Below, one piece after another: positions 55,991 through 64,000 of a stretch of DNA of 64,000 bases (positions are counted from its first letter, which is position 1; the number at the start of each line of letters is the position of its first letter). The stretch covers positions 1-64,000 of the forward strand of contig CALRJS020000005.1 of assembly GCA_943367595.1 (NCBI GenBank), written 5' to 3'. The stretch is from MW101C3 sp943367595 (GTDB lineage Bacteria > Cyanobacteriota > Cyanobacteriia > PCC-6307 > Cyanobiaceae). The notes under the pieces were generated by a model. That model saw nothing but the letters and a program-made list of their open reading frames with translations. It was not told where the DNA came from and ran no database searches. The position numbers and the translations under genes were made by a program.

Positions 55991-57211
55991 ATGAACAGCC
56001 TGTTGTTTGAATTCACCGGCTGGGTGGGCTACCTGAGCCGGCCGGTGGTGCTGGTGCAATGCCTGAGCGCTGGTGCGCTGCTGGCGTTCTTTCAGCTGGT
56101 GGTACGGCCACGGCTGCGTCAGGGGGGCCGCCGGCTGGCGCTGGTGGGAACCGTGGGGTTGCTGGTGGCGCTGCGGCTCAATGCGGCGCTGCTGGAGTGG
56201 CTGGGGCAGCCGGCCGGCCTGGCGCTCTACTTCATGCGCATCTATGCGATCTGGCTGTTCCTGGCCTTCCTGCAGGCAGCCCTGCTGCTGCGCTTCCCCG
56301 TGCGCGGAGTGGATCGCCTGTTCAATCAGCTGATCCGGCCGCTGTTCGTGCTGTTTGTGGCGGGATCGCTGGTGAACCAGCTCGATTCGCTCGAGGATGT
56401 GGCCGACATCCCCTTGCTGCCGGTGTTCGGTGACACGCTCACCACCGGCAATCTGTTTCTGCTGCTGACGATTCCCTATTTCCTGGTGGCGGTGTCGGCC
56501 TATCCGGTGAGCTGGCTGGCGCGCTTACTGCAGGGACTGCTGCACTTCAGCGACGGCACCCGCGAAGCCACCACGCTGGTGTTGCGTTATCTGCTCATCG
56601 GTGTCGGCGTGTTGTGGCTGATGCACCGCGTGGGCCTCAACACCAATGCGATCGCCGCCATCGCCGGCGGGCTGTCGGTGGGCATCGGCTTCGGCATCAA
56701 GGAGGTGTTCTCCAACTTCATCAGCGGCCTGTGGTTGCTGTTCGAAGGATCGGTGCGGCCCGGCGAGATCCTGTTCATCGATGGCGATCCCTGTGAGGTG
56801 CGCAGCCTGGGCCTGCGGGCCGCCGTGCTCTGGCGCGACCGCGACAATGCCGAGCTGGTGATCCCCAACCAGGACTTCTTCACCACCACCACCGTCACCT
56901 ATACGGGCACCGACCGCCTGCGCCGCAGTCAGGTGGATGTGTCAGCCGCCTACCGCCACGACCCCGCCCAGGTGATCCCCATGCTGGAGGACGTGGCCCG
57001 CCAATCGCCTCGCGTGCTCAGCCAGCCACCGCCCAAAGCGCTGCTGCTCAGCTACGGCGATTCCGGCATCAACTACGGCCTGCGCTACTGGATCGAAGAT
57101 CCGATGAACAACGGCAGCATCAAAAGCGAAGTGAGCGTGGCCGTGTGGGAGCGCTTCGCCAAGGAAGGCATCGAAATGCCCTACCCGCAGCAGGTGGTGC
57201 ATCAGGCGTGA
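55991..57211 (+). CDS. MscS-family mechanosensitive channel
   Basis: 406 residues with about five hydrophobic segments before the pore helix NAIAAIAGGLSVGIGFGIKEVFSNFISGLWLLFEGSV, which carries the Gly/Ala-packed pattern. The beta domain follows (RPGEILFIDGDPCEVRSLGLRAAVLW, VIPNQDFFTTTTVTYT). It opens under membrane tension to release solutes. It starts 10 bases after the binding lipoprotein gene; the two probably form an envelope stress unit. Confidence 0.92.
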   Translation: MNSLLFEFTGWVGYLSRPVVLVQCLSAGALLAFFQLVVRPRLRQGGRRLALVGTVGLLVALRLNAALLEWLGQPAGLALYFMRIYAIWLFLAFLQAALLLRFPVRGVDRLFNQLIRPLFVLFVAGSLVNQLDSLEDVADIPLLPVFGDTLTTGNLFLLLTIPYFLVAVSAYPVSWLARLLQGLLHFSDGTREATTLVLRYLLIGVGVLWLMHRVGLNTNAIAAIAGGLSVGIGFGIKEVFSNFISGLWLLFEGSVRPGEILFIDGDPCEVRSLGLRAAVLWRDRDNAELVIPNQDFFTTTTVTYTGTDRLRRSQVDVSAAYRHDPAQVIPMLEDVARQSPRVLSQPPPKALLLSYGDSGINYGLRYWIEDPMNNGSIKSEVSVAVWERFAKEGIEMPYPQQVVHQA

Positions 57212-57341
57212 AGCAGGGGTGGCTGGGCGCTGAAGCCTGGCCCACGCCACCGCCCATCGCTTGGCAAGTCTGCAAGCGAAAACTGGCTCCAGGCAAGTGC
57301 ATCCTGCAGCATGGGGATGGCGATCCTTCCGAAGAAACGCG

Positions 57342-57662
57342 ATGAGAAGGCTTCACATGGCGCTCTCAACTGACAACATCGAATCCTCCATTGAGGACTA
57401 TTCCAAACGCTTGGGTGTTCCGCCATGCGCAATCGTTCAAGGGGACTATGCGCTGTGGCGAACAGAGTCGCTGAATCTTTCTGTGCGGCATGATCCCGCC
57501 TTTCCGCCAGGATCGCTGCGCCATCTGGGCTGGGAAGACCCAACCGCCACCGCCTTCACAACGGATACGGATGTCAACGGAATTGTGTGGGAGCGATTCG
57601 CCGCCCACCATCAGGCCGAGGAGATTCAGGCGCTATGGCCGGAGGTGAGCCACGAGGCTTGA
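57342..57662 (+). CDS. VOC/glyoxalase-like small protein
   Basis: 106 residues. It opens MRRLHMALSTDNIESSIEDYSKRLG, the start of a VOC-fold domain, with LWRTESLNLSVRHDPA and LRHLGWEDPTA following. The typical metal His is at HMALS, while later ligands (WERFAAHHQAEE) are only partly conserved. A single half-domain would dimerise. Base usage is less GC-rich than upstream genes. Function unknown. Confidence 0.75.
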   Translation: MRRLHMALSTDNIESSIEDYSKRLGVPPCAIVQGDYALWRTESLNLSVRHDPAFPPGSLRHLGWEDPTATAFTTDTDVNGIVWERFAAHHQAEEIQALWPEVSHEA

Positions 57663-58203
57663 ACAGATGCCGTTGCCCGTGCCACGCACGGTCGCCTAAC
57701 GCTGCGCAGCTCCAAGGGTTCGGCTGAGCGGGGTCAGCCAGCGGCTCGATTCGCCACGGAGAACCGCAGGAAACGGGACACGGAACCACGGGCAATCAAG
57801 CTTCCGCCATCGCGGCTCCATCAAGGAGATGCGGAAGCAAGGGATACCCGGAGGCGGCTGGCGCGGAACGACCAGCTGGCGACTTCGCCCACAGATCCCA
57901 CAGCTGCAAGGGCGCAGGCTCAGGCAGGACAGCAGCCAAGAGAGCAACCAACAGTGCCAAGCCCAGCAAAGGAGAGGTATTTCGCTCATTCTTGCCAAGA
58001 TCAGGATTGTTTCACCCCAACACCAATCGATTCCTGCACAAGCCAGAAGGATGAAACCGCAGCGCAGGAAGGCGCTCGGCAACGCCTCTCAAGAGAAGAA
58101 CCCTGGCATCAGGCGGGAAGGTGCATGGCTGGCAACCGTGCACCGATCGAATCAAGCTTGAAGATCAATCTGGCTAAACTCTGCCGGCACATCCCTGGAG
58201 CCG
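57663..58203. other. 541-base gap without a supported gene
   Basis: Plus- and minus-strand frames exist, including a minus-strand hydrophobic one at 57696-58082, but none has a convincing start or family. Lower GC than surroundings. Confidence 0.5.
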
Positions 58204-58449
58204 GTGGTGAACGCAGACAAACCCACTCCCCAGCCACTCTCGGAAATGGCGGTCCGCTTCGTTGGCGGAGCAGCCATGGGCGCCCTGATTGTCTCTGTCC
58301 CGTTCTCAGCGGGCTATGCGTCCCAGCCGAGCACCGTTCAGCTGGCCGTTGCCGCCTTCGTTGTGCTCGCAGCAGGGGTGATGAGCAGCCTTTGGGGAGA
58401 ACGATTTCTGGAGGCGATCTCGAAAGCGCTTGACTCCTCGTCTGTGTGA
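58204..58449 (+). CDS. small two-helix membrane protein
   Basis: 81 residues from a GTG (58204, or 58207). Two hydrophobic segments, about FVGGAAMGALIVSVPFSAGYA and VQLAVAAFVVLAAGVMSSLWG, then a short amphipathic tail. It resembles small cyanobacterial membrane proteins without a role. It is preceded by a GGAG-like site. Confidence 0.6.
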   Translation: MVNADKPTPQPLSEMAVRFVGGAAMGALIVSVPFSAGYASQPSTVQLAVAAFVVLAAGVMSSLWGERFLEAISKALDSSSV

Positions 58450-58599
58450 ACGGGGCCAATGGCGAGACCGCTCTCAGCCACCACAGCAATCACCATCCTC
58501 ACGCCTGACAGAGAGAAGTTCATCTGGGAAAAGTGCACCCAGCACGCCTTAGGATTCAGACCCATCCGGATGGTTTGATCGGATGTCTAGGTTGCCTCC

Positions 58600-59112
58600 T
58601 CACCAATACTTCGGATACCTGCCAGTTCTCACGGCGTTGTTATAAAACAGCGCCACGGCCGTCACGATCACGGCACCAAGGGCGGTGGGGAAAAGCAGGA
58701 AGCCCCAGCCGGGCTGCAGCAGGAACACGATCACGGGGTTGGAGCCGGCCGGGGGGTGCACGGTGCCGGTGGCCATCATCAGGGCGATCGCGGTGGCGAG
58801 GGCGGCGGCCATGGCCCACCACTGGGGGCCGAACAGGCTGAGAAACAGCAGGCCCACGGCGGTGCTGAGCGTGTGGCCCAGCACGATGTTGCGGGGCTGG
58901 GAGAAGGGAACGTCGGGGTAGCCGAAGGCCAGCACGCAGGTGGCGCCGAAGGAGCCGAGCACGAAGGGGGCACTGAGGCCCAGCTGCAGCAGGGCAACAG
59001 CGGCGATCGCCAGGAAGCCGCCCAGCCAGGCCAGGGCAATGGCTCGGCGGGCGGGCCGGGGAGGAAGCGGCGCCTGGTCACCGCGAAACTTGGCGAAGAA
59101 GGAGGCGTTCAT
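58600..59112 (-). CDS. HPP-family membrane protein, possible nitrite transporter
   Basis: 170 residues with about four to five membrane segments and the family motif GTVHPPAGSNPVIV. HPP proteins in cyanobacteria and plastids have been linked to nitrite transport. The start overlaps the stop of the MSMEG_0570-like gene as ATGA, so it is translated as the last gene of the Nit1C cluster. This gives a direct link between the cluster and inorganic nitrogen. The ORF is complete. Confidence 0.85.
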   Translation of the reverse strand: MNASFFAKFRGDQAPLPPRPARRAIALAWLGGFLAIAAVALLQLGLSAPFVLGSFGATCVLAFGYPDVPFSQPRNIVLGHTLSTAVGLLFLSLFGPQWWAMAAALATAIALMMATGTVHPPAGSNPVIVFLLQPGWGFLLFPTALGAVIVTAVALFYNNAVRTGRYPKYW

Positions 59113-59384
59113 GCGGCGCTGATCGTGACGAACTGGTCGGCGGCGTAGGCGGTGGCGGTGTGGCGCAACTTGCTGCGCTCCTCATCGGTGCGCGTGCAGG
59201 CGAAGCCATAGCGGGCCCGCACCCGCTCGGACGCCTCAGCCAGCGCCCGCTCGGCGCGCTGCTGCAACTCCGCCACCGGCAGCCGCTCACCGGGCTGGAG
59301 GTGCTGCAGGATCACCGTCGAAGGCGAATAGAGCGTGGTCTGGCGGCCGTCGGGCCATTCGAGCTGCAGCATTACTTCGGGCAT
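59109..59384 (-). CDS. MSMEG_0570-family nitrogen-starvation protein
   Basis: 91 residues. Opening MPEVMLQLEWPDGRQTTLYSPSTVI and RAERALAEASERVRARYGFACTRTDEER match the small MSMEG_0570-type component of Nit1C clusters. It is an unassigned soluble protein found with the nitrilase cluster and induced by nitrogen starvation in relatives. It follows the AIR-synthase-like gene by 90 bases. Confidence 0.85.
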   Translation of the reverse strand: MPEVMLQLEWPDGRQTTLYSPSTVILQHLQPGERLPVAELQQRAERALAEASERVRARYGFACTRTDEERSKLRHTATAYAADQFVTISAA

Positions 59385-59474
59385 AGCAGGACGGCGAGAG
59401 GTGAGTGTGAACGTGAACCTGAGAACGTGAACGCCGAAGCGGAACCAGGCCAGCGAGGCTGAGCGCTGCACCCC

Positions 59475-60473
59475 CTACCCCGACGGCACCGCGCCGAAGC
59501 CGGTGAGTGCCTCGGAGCCGCTCCACACGGTTTCCTCGCCCCCGCCGGCCCGCAGGCGCACGCCCGGCTCCGCCGTGAAGCGGCCGATCGGCTGGCAGAT
59601 CAGGGCCGGCCCATGGCCCTCCGCCGCGACGGCCGCCCGCAGGGCCGGCTCCTGCCCGGGCGCCACCGCCAGCAGGAAGCCGAAGCTGGGGAAGCAGGCC
59701 AGCCAGTCTTCCAGCGCCACGCCCTCAGGCGGCGTGATCGCCTCAACCTCGAGCGTCAGGCCGCAGCCGGCGCTCTCGCAGAACATCACCGCCGTGCCCA
59801 CCAGGCCGCCCATGCTGATGTCCTTGGCGGCATGCACCACCCCGTCTTCCGCCAGCTGCGCCGGCAGGGCCAGCTGGCGGCGCAGCAGCTCCGGTGCCGC
59901 CTGCGTGGCCGCGTCCCAGAAACGATCCGGAAGGCGCATGCGGCCGGCGCCATTCACCAGCAGAACGCAGTGGTCGCCGGGGCGGGCGAAACGGGCCGAG
60001 AGCACCGCGCCAGCGGCGCTGCCCAGCACCGCCACCGCCAGTGCGTCGTAGGGGCTGTTGAGGTTGGTGTGGCCGCCCACCACCGGCACCGCGAAGCGCG
60101 CCGCGGCCGCCTGCAGGCCCGCCAGCACCGGCTCGGCCCGCTCCGCGCCGCGGCACCAGAGGCTGTTCACCAGCGCCAGTGGCCGGCCGCCCATCGCGGC
60201 GATGTCGCTGAGGTTCACCAGCACGCCGCACCAACCGGCGAACCAGGGATCCTTGGCCAGCAGGCCCGGATCCATCCCCTCGCTGGCCAGCAGCAGACGG
60301 CCGCTGCAGGCCGGCAGCAGGGCGGCGTCATCGCCCAGCAGGGCGGCCGGGCCGAGCGCGGCGAAGGGCTGGTGGGGGAAATGGGCGGCGGGGCGCTGAA
60401 TGGCGGTCTTGCCGTGCAGGCCGGCCAGGCCGCGCAGCCGCGCCGCCAGCGGCGCCAGGTCGATGCCGCTCAT
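59475..60473 (-). CDS. AIR-synthase-like protein (Sll0787 family)
   Basis: 332 residues. PurM-type N-domain with LLGDDAALLP and VNLSDIAAMGGRPLALVNSLW, then HTNLNSPYDALAVAVLG and the ATP-grasp-like C-domain AAKDISMGGLVGTAVMFCESAG. It resembles PurM/SelD/ThiL ATP-dependent enzymes and is the Sll0787-like member of Nit1C; the reaction is unknown. Its start overlaps the GNAT stop. Confidence 0.9.
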   Translation of the reverse strand: MSGIDLAPLAARLRGLAGLHGKTAIQRPAAHFPHQPFAALGPAALLGDDAALLPACSGRLLLASEGMDPGLLAKDPWFAGWCGVLVNLSDIAAMGGRPLALVNSLWCRGAERAEPVLAGLQAAAARFAVPVVGGHTNLNSPYDALAVAVLGSAAGAVLSARFARPGDHCVLLVNGAGRMRLPDRFWDAATQAAPELLRRQLALPAQLAEDGVVHAAKDISMGGLVGTAVMFCESAGCGLTLEVEAITPPEGVALEDWLACFPSFGFLLAVAPGQEPALRAAVAAEGHGPALICQPIGRFTAEPGVRLRAGGGEETVWSGSEALTGFGAVPSG

Positions 60474-61114
60474 GCCACCGGCCGGCGTTCCCGCGACGGG
60501 GTGTAGTAGCTGAGGTCGGCCTCCATCAGGTGATGGGGCAGCCCCTTGAGCTCCAGGGTGTCCACCGAGTGCCAGTGCAGGCGCTGGAAGAAGCGCACGT
60601 TCTGCTCCTGCACAGTCGCCAGGAAGCGGTCGCAGCCCCAGCCGTTCGCGGTGGTCACGGCCTTCCAGATCAGGCCCTTGCCGATCTGGTTGTGGCGGCG
60701 GAAGGCAGCGTCCACGCCGAGCCGGCCGCCGTACCAGAGCCTTGGCTCCTGCTCAAGGATCCGCACCACCCCCACCACCGGCCCGCTGCCGTCCTGGCTG
60801 CCGCCCGCCCGGTTGGCTCCATGGGCGATCGCCGCGATCGGGGTGGCGTCCGTGTCGCGGGCGTCGCGGTCGGAGGCTTCGAACAGATGCTGCTCCTGGC
60901 AGAAGATGCGGCGACGCAGATCCCAGTAGCCGGCCAGCAACGGCGTGCCGGGCCGCAGCAGATGGAAGGAGAAGCGCTCGGAGCAGGCCGAGGGGGAGAG
61001 GCGGAAATCCTCGGCGTCGATGCCCAGGCCCCAGCGCACCGACGGGGTGAAGGCGGCCGGCGCCGAGGTGGGGCTGCGGCCGATGTCGTGGCTGGAGGGA
61101 TCAATGAAGAACAT
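60470..61114 (-). CDS. GNAT N-acetyltransferase (MSMEG_0567/Sll0786 family)
   Basis: 214 residues. A GNAT core with VGVVRILEQEPRLWYGGRLGV, then RHNQIGKGLIWKAVTTA giving the acetyl-CoA P-loop region, and QEQNVRFFQRLHWHSV. It acetylates an unknown amine or serves a synthase step in the Nit1C pathway. It begins where the radical SAM gene ends (one-base overlap ATGA). Confidence 0.88.
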   Translation of the reverse strand: MFFIDPSSHDIGRSPTSAPAAFTPSVRWGLGIDAEDFRLSPSACSERFSFHLLRPGTPLLAGYWDLRRRIFCQEQHLFEASDRDARDTDATPIAAIAHGANRAGGSQDGSGPVVGVVRILEQEPRLWYGGRLGVDAAFRRHNQIGKGLIWKAVTTANGWGCDRFLATVQEQNVRFFQRLHWHSVDTLELKGLPHHLMEADLSYYTPSRERRPVA

Positions 61115-62280
61115 CAGGGAGTGGAGGGGCCGCAGCCCGCCGGTGGTGGGGCCGATGGGGCTTCGCTGGTGGTGGCCGCCTGCTCGAACAGCGACAGGGC
61201 CGAGCAGGCGCCGCACTTGGCGCAGCCCGCCGACATCGCGGCAGCGCGCAGATCCGATGCCGCCAGCTGCTCGGCGACGGCCGTGTAGATCTCCACCATG
61301 AAGGCGGCGCTGGGCGCGGGATGGTGCTCCAGCGGCGTGCCGCTGATCGGCACGAACGGCACCACGAACGGATACACACCGGCGGCGATCAGCCGCTCGC
61401 TGCAGGCCACGATCGCGGCGGCGCTGTCGCCCAGCCCTGCCAGCAGATAGGTGGACACCTCGCCGCGGCCGAACACCGCCACCGCCTGCTCGAACGCCTC
61501 GAAATAGCGCTCCAGGCTCAGCTCCGCCTTGCCCGGCAGGATGCGGCGCCGCACCTCGGGTTCCACCACCTCCAGGTGCATGCCGAGGCTGTCGACGCCG
61601 GCGTCCTTCATCCGCTGGAACCAGATCGGATCCTCCGGCGGCTCGCACTGGGCCTGGATCGGCAGGTTCACCCGCGCCTTCACCGCCGCCGCCGTCTCGG
61701 CCAGCAGGCGGGCGCCGCGGTCGTCGCTGTTGGGGGTGCCGGTGGTCATCACCAGCTGGCGCACCCCATCGAGCCGCACCGCCGCCTCGGCCACCTCCGC
61801 CACCTGGGCCGGGGTCTTGCGCACCAGGGTGCGGCCATCCTCAAGCGATTGCTCGATGGCGCAGAACTGGCACGACTGGCTGCGGTCGCGGAAGCGGATG
61901 CAGGTCTGCAGCAGCGTGGTGGCGAGCACATCGCGGCTGTGCAGCAGCGCGATCGAGCGGTACGGCGTGCCGTCAGCGGTGTGCAGGCCGTAGAAGCGCG
62001 GCTCCGGCGGAGCCTCCACCACCGCCAGCGGCGGGGCGGACTCCCGCTGCAGCTCCAGCCCGGCGCCACCGGCCGCCAGGCGGAAGGGGGAGCGCTGGGC
62101 GGCGCTGCTGTACACGGGCACCATCACCGTGGTGCCATCGAAGGTGAGGGCGCGGTGGTCGGAGGGGCCGGCTCCGCCGCGGCGGCCCTTGTTGCCGGGC
62201 ACGCCGGGCTCCACCAGGCCCTGCACCTGCAGGTCGGTGACGAGCCGCGCCAGCGCGGCGGCATCCCTGGACTCAGCCAT
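61114..62280 (-). CDS. radical SAM protein (MSMEG_0568 family)
   Basis: 388 residues. The [4Fe-4S] cysteines are Cys127, Cys137 and Cys140 in TCIRFRDRSQSCQFC, a CX9CX2C spacing rather than CX3CX2C. The TIM-barrel part follows with GVDSLGMHLEVVEPEVRRRI. A C-terminal CAKCGAC may hold an extra cluster. It should start radical chemistry on an unknown Nit1C substrate. Overlaps the nitrilase gene by 8 bases. Confidence 0.92.
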   Translation of the reverse strand: MAESRDAAALARLVTDLQVQGLVEPGVPGNKGRRGGAGPSDHRALTFDGTTVMVPVYSSAAQRSPFRLAAGGAGLELQRESAPPLAVVEAPPEPRFYGLHTADGTPYRSIALLHSRDVLATTLLQTCIRFRDRSQSCQFCAIEQSLEDGRTLVRKTPAQVAEVAEAAVRLDGVRQLVMTTGTPNSDDRGARLLAETAAAVKARVNLPIQAQCEPPEDPIWFQRMKDAGVDSLGMHLEVVEPEVRRRILPGKAELSLERYFEAFEQAVAVFGRGEVSTYLLAGLGDSAAAIVACSERLIAAGVYPFVVPFVPISGTPLEHHPAPSAAFMVEIYTAVAEQLAASDLRAAAMSAGCAKCGACSALSLFEQAATTSEAPSAPPPAGCGPSTP

Positions 62281-63463
62281 GGGGCACGGCCTCCGGCAAG
62301 GAACTGAGCGGTAGCGGTGGGGGCGCCGCTGGGGCGGAGATCCCCGCTGCAGGGGACGGCGCGGCCGTCAGGGGGGACCGCATGGCTTCCGGTGGGTGCT
62401 CCAGCAAGGGCTCGAGCAGTACGGGCAGGGCAGCAGGCGTGGCAGGGCCAGCGCCGCCACCGGCTGCAGCAACAGTCGCCGCAGCGGCTGCCGGATGGGC
62501 TGCCGCAGCAGCTGCCGCCACGGTTGCGGTGCCCCCGTCCCACTCCTGTACCTGGCGCGCCGGCGTGCGATCGAGACGCAGGCCGAGCAGGTCGGGGCGG
62601 CTGTAGTGGCCCACGCTGTCCATCATCCGTTTGCGCTTGGTGATCAGGGCCGGGTCGAGCTCGGCGATCGCCAGCCCTTCCCCCTCCGGCAGCGGACCCG
62701 CCAGGTAGCGGCCTTCCGGGCTGATCACGGCGGTGTGGCAGCCCCCCTGGCAGGCCTTCTGCAGCGCCGGATCCGGCGTGATCTGATCGAGGTCGGCGGG
62801 ATCGAGCCAGGCCGTGGAACTCACCACGAAACAGCCCGCCTCCAGCGCGTGGTGCCGCAGGGTGACGGCCGTCTGCTCACTGAAGATCGGGCCCACCAGT
62901 GAACCGGGGAACTGGGCGCAGTGGATCTCCTCCCCCTGGGCCATCAGGCTGAAGCGGGCCAGCGGGTTGTAGTGCTCCCAGCAGGCCAGGGCACCGATGC
63001 GACCCAGCGCCGTGGGCACCACCGTGAGGCCGGCGCCATCCCCCTGCCCCCACACCATGCGCTCGTGATATGTGGGGGTGAGCTTGCGTCGCTTCAGCAG
63101 CAGGGCGCCGTTGGCGTCGATCAGCAGCTGGGCGTTGTAGAGGCTGCCGCCCTCCCGTTCGTTGATGCCCAGCAGCACGTGCATGGCGTGCTCACGCGCG
63201 GCGGCTGCGATGCGGCGCAGCGCCGGGCCAGGCACCGTCACCGCCTGCTCATAGAGTCGCAGGTGGGAGCGACCCATCAGCGCCGGCGGCTCCACGAAGG
63301 AGAAGTAGGGGTAGTAGGGAAGGAAGGTTTCGGGGAACACGATCAGCTGCACCCCGTGGCCGGCCGCCTCTGTGATCGCTGCCAGCACCCGCTCCACAGA
63401 CCCCTCCAGGCTGTGCAGCACCGGACGGATCTGGGCGGCGGCCACGACGATCGGGCCGTTCAT
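62273..63463 (-). CDS. nitrilase of the Nit1 cluster
   Basis: 396 residues. The catalytic triad is intact: Glu45 (VFPETFLP), Lys127 (KRRKLTPTYHE) and Cys161 (ALACWEHYNPL). Nitrilases hydrolyse nitriles to acids and ammonia; the physiological nitrile for this cluster is unknown. The core ends near residue 310. The last 80 residues are Ala/Pro-rich low-complexity sequence not part of the enzyme fold. It starts 2 bases after the upstream gene. Confidence 0.94.
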   Translation of the reverse strand: MNGPIVVAAAQIRPVLHSLEGSVERVLAAITEAAGHGVQLIVFPETFLPYYPYFSFVEPPALMGRSHLRLYEQAVTVPGPALRRIAAAAREHAMHVLLGINEREGGSLYNAQLLIDANGALLLKRRKLTPTYHERMVWGQGDGAGLTVVPTALGRIGALACWEHYNPLARFSLMAQGEEIHCAQFPGSLVGPIFSEQTAVTLRHHALEAGCFVVSSTAWLDPADLDQITPDPALQKACQGGCHTAVISPEGRYLAGPLPEGEGLAIAELDPALITKRKRMMDSVGHYSRPDLLGLRLDRTPARQVQEWDGGTATVAAAAAAAHPAAAAATVAAAGGGAGPATPAALPVLLEPLLEHPPEAMRSPLTAAPSPAAGISAPAAPPPLPLSSLPEAVPHG

Positions 63464-63465
63464 CG

Positions 63466-63948
63466 TCAGAGCGTCCAGGTGTCGAGGATGAAGGCGCCTT
63501 CCTTGCGGTGCATCAGCACGATGTCGAGCACATCGAGCGGATTCACCGGGGTGATGCCCGCCATCAGTGCTCCCTCGCCATGGCCGTAGAGGGCCTGAAG
63601 GGCGAAGCGGCAGGCATACACCTTGCCGCCCTGGTCCATGAACTTCTGCAGGCGGGCGTTGAAGTTGAGGTGGCCGTCGAAGGCGGCATCACCGAGCTTG
63701 GGGAAACCGCGCTGCACCCCGAGGGTGACGCCGGGTCCGTAGAGCAGGATCGAGGTCTCGAAGCCCTTGTTGATCAGGCGACTGGCCTGCAGCAGGTTCA
63801 CCAGGCCGATCGAGCCTTCGAAGGCCACGGTGTGAAAGGTGATGAGCGCTTTTTCACCCGGTTCCGCCTTCACATCGGGGAACACCTTCTCCTCGTAATC
63901 CACGAGGAAATCGCCAGGTTGATTGGCGGGGCGGGTGACCTCAGGCAT
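63466..63948 (-). CDS. MSMEG_0572/Sll0783-family nitrogen-starvation protein
   Basis: 160 residues from the ATG at 63948. Opening MPEVTRPANQPGDFLVDYEEKVFPDV, then ALITFHTVAFEGSIGLVNLLQASRLINKGFETSILLYGPGV, matches Sll0783, strongly induced when nitrogen runs out. The fold resembles DsrE/TusD-like small proteins. Enzymatic role unknown. It is the first gene of the Nit1C run; the promoter must lie in the last 50 bases or beyond the window. Confidence 0.9.
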   Translation of the reverse strand: MPEVTRPANQPGDFLVDYEEKVFPDVKAEPGEKALITFHTVAFEGSIGLVNLLQASRLINKGFETSILLYGPGVTLGVQRGFPKLGDAAFDGHLNFNARLQKFMDQGGKVYACRFALQALYGHGEGALMAGITPVNPLDVLDIVLMHRKEGAFILDTWTL

Positions 63949-64000
63949 GAAGCGGCGACCTGCGAAAGAAACAGCGTCACGACCATGCACCAGGCCTGTG

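Noticed and set aside
57696..58082. Hydrophobic minus-strand ORF
   Set aside because: Cys/Trp/Leu-rich composition without a ribosome site or recognisable family; left as unsupported.

Overview
The window looks like a chromosome segment of a GC-rich unicellular alpha-cyanobacterium of the Cyanobium / freshwater Synechococcus type. The evidence is a flavodiiron pair of Flv1 and Flv3 type, two acyl-lipid desaturases with cyanobacterial histidine boxes, a cyanobacterial-type NrtABCD transporter in which one ATPase is fused to a solute-binding domain, the Sll0783-type nitrogen-starvation cluster, and ordinary dnaB, rplI, gcvH and gcvP genes. Genes are densely packed on both strands. No rRNA, tRNA or CRISPR array was recognised. 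The only transposon trace is the first 24 codons of an IS1595-type transposase cut by the left edge.

Layout. 1-6.4 kb: transposase edge, two uncharacterised genes, a POR-like SDR, a membrane-protein/methyltransferase fusion and a CFA-synthase-like methyltransferase. 6.4-13 kb: a guanidine operon on the minus strand. A guanidine-I riboswitch leads into a Ni-dependent guanidine hydrolase (gdmH), its HypA/HypB Ni chaperones, a GlnT-type glutamine synthetase and a three-gene ABC importer. 13-25 kb: APC permease, dnaB, rplI, two desaturases, a PLP enzyme, gcvH and gcvP. 25-29 kb: pirin, an Old Yellow Enzyme with a divergent HxlR regulator, rubrerythrin, and a histidine-phosphatase-like protein. 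29-34.5 kb: flv1 and flv3 separated by a methyltransferase. 34.5-43 kb: a zinc-ribbon protein, a Crp-family regulator between two degenerate repeat arrays, and nrtABCD. 43-49 kb: Hsp20, MEKHLA and SWIM proteins, DUF1993, a diguanylate cyclase preceded by a coupled 49-codon ORF, and a PPC-domain protein. 48.5-51.5 kb: a TetR regulator divergent from a Coq4-like protein plus an MFS exporter. 51.5-57.2 kb: a tight run of transglycosylase, small protein, methyltransferase, SDR, orphan binding lipoprotein and MscS channel. 58.6-64 kb: a Nit1C cluster (nitrilase, radical SAM, GNAT, AIR-synthase-like and small starvation proteins) ending in an HPP-family, possibly nitrite, transporter.

The common theme is nitrogen scavenging: guanidine uptake and hydrolysis with local ammonia assimilation, nitrate or related anion import, a possible nitrite transporter, and a nitrilase cluster induced by nitrogen starvation in relatives. 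The strongest single call is the guanidine-I riboswitch/gdmH operon. The least explained structures are the short degenerate tandem repeats that recur between genes, often at gene ends, and the operon pairing a solute-binding lipoprotein with an MscS channel.
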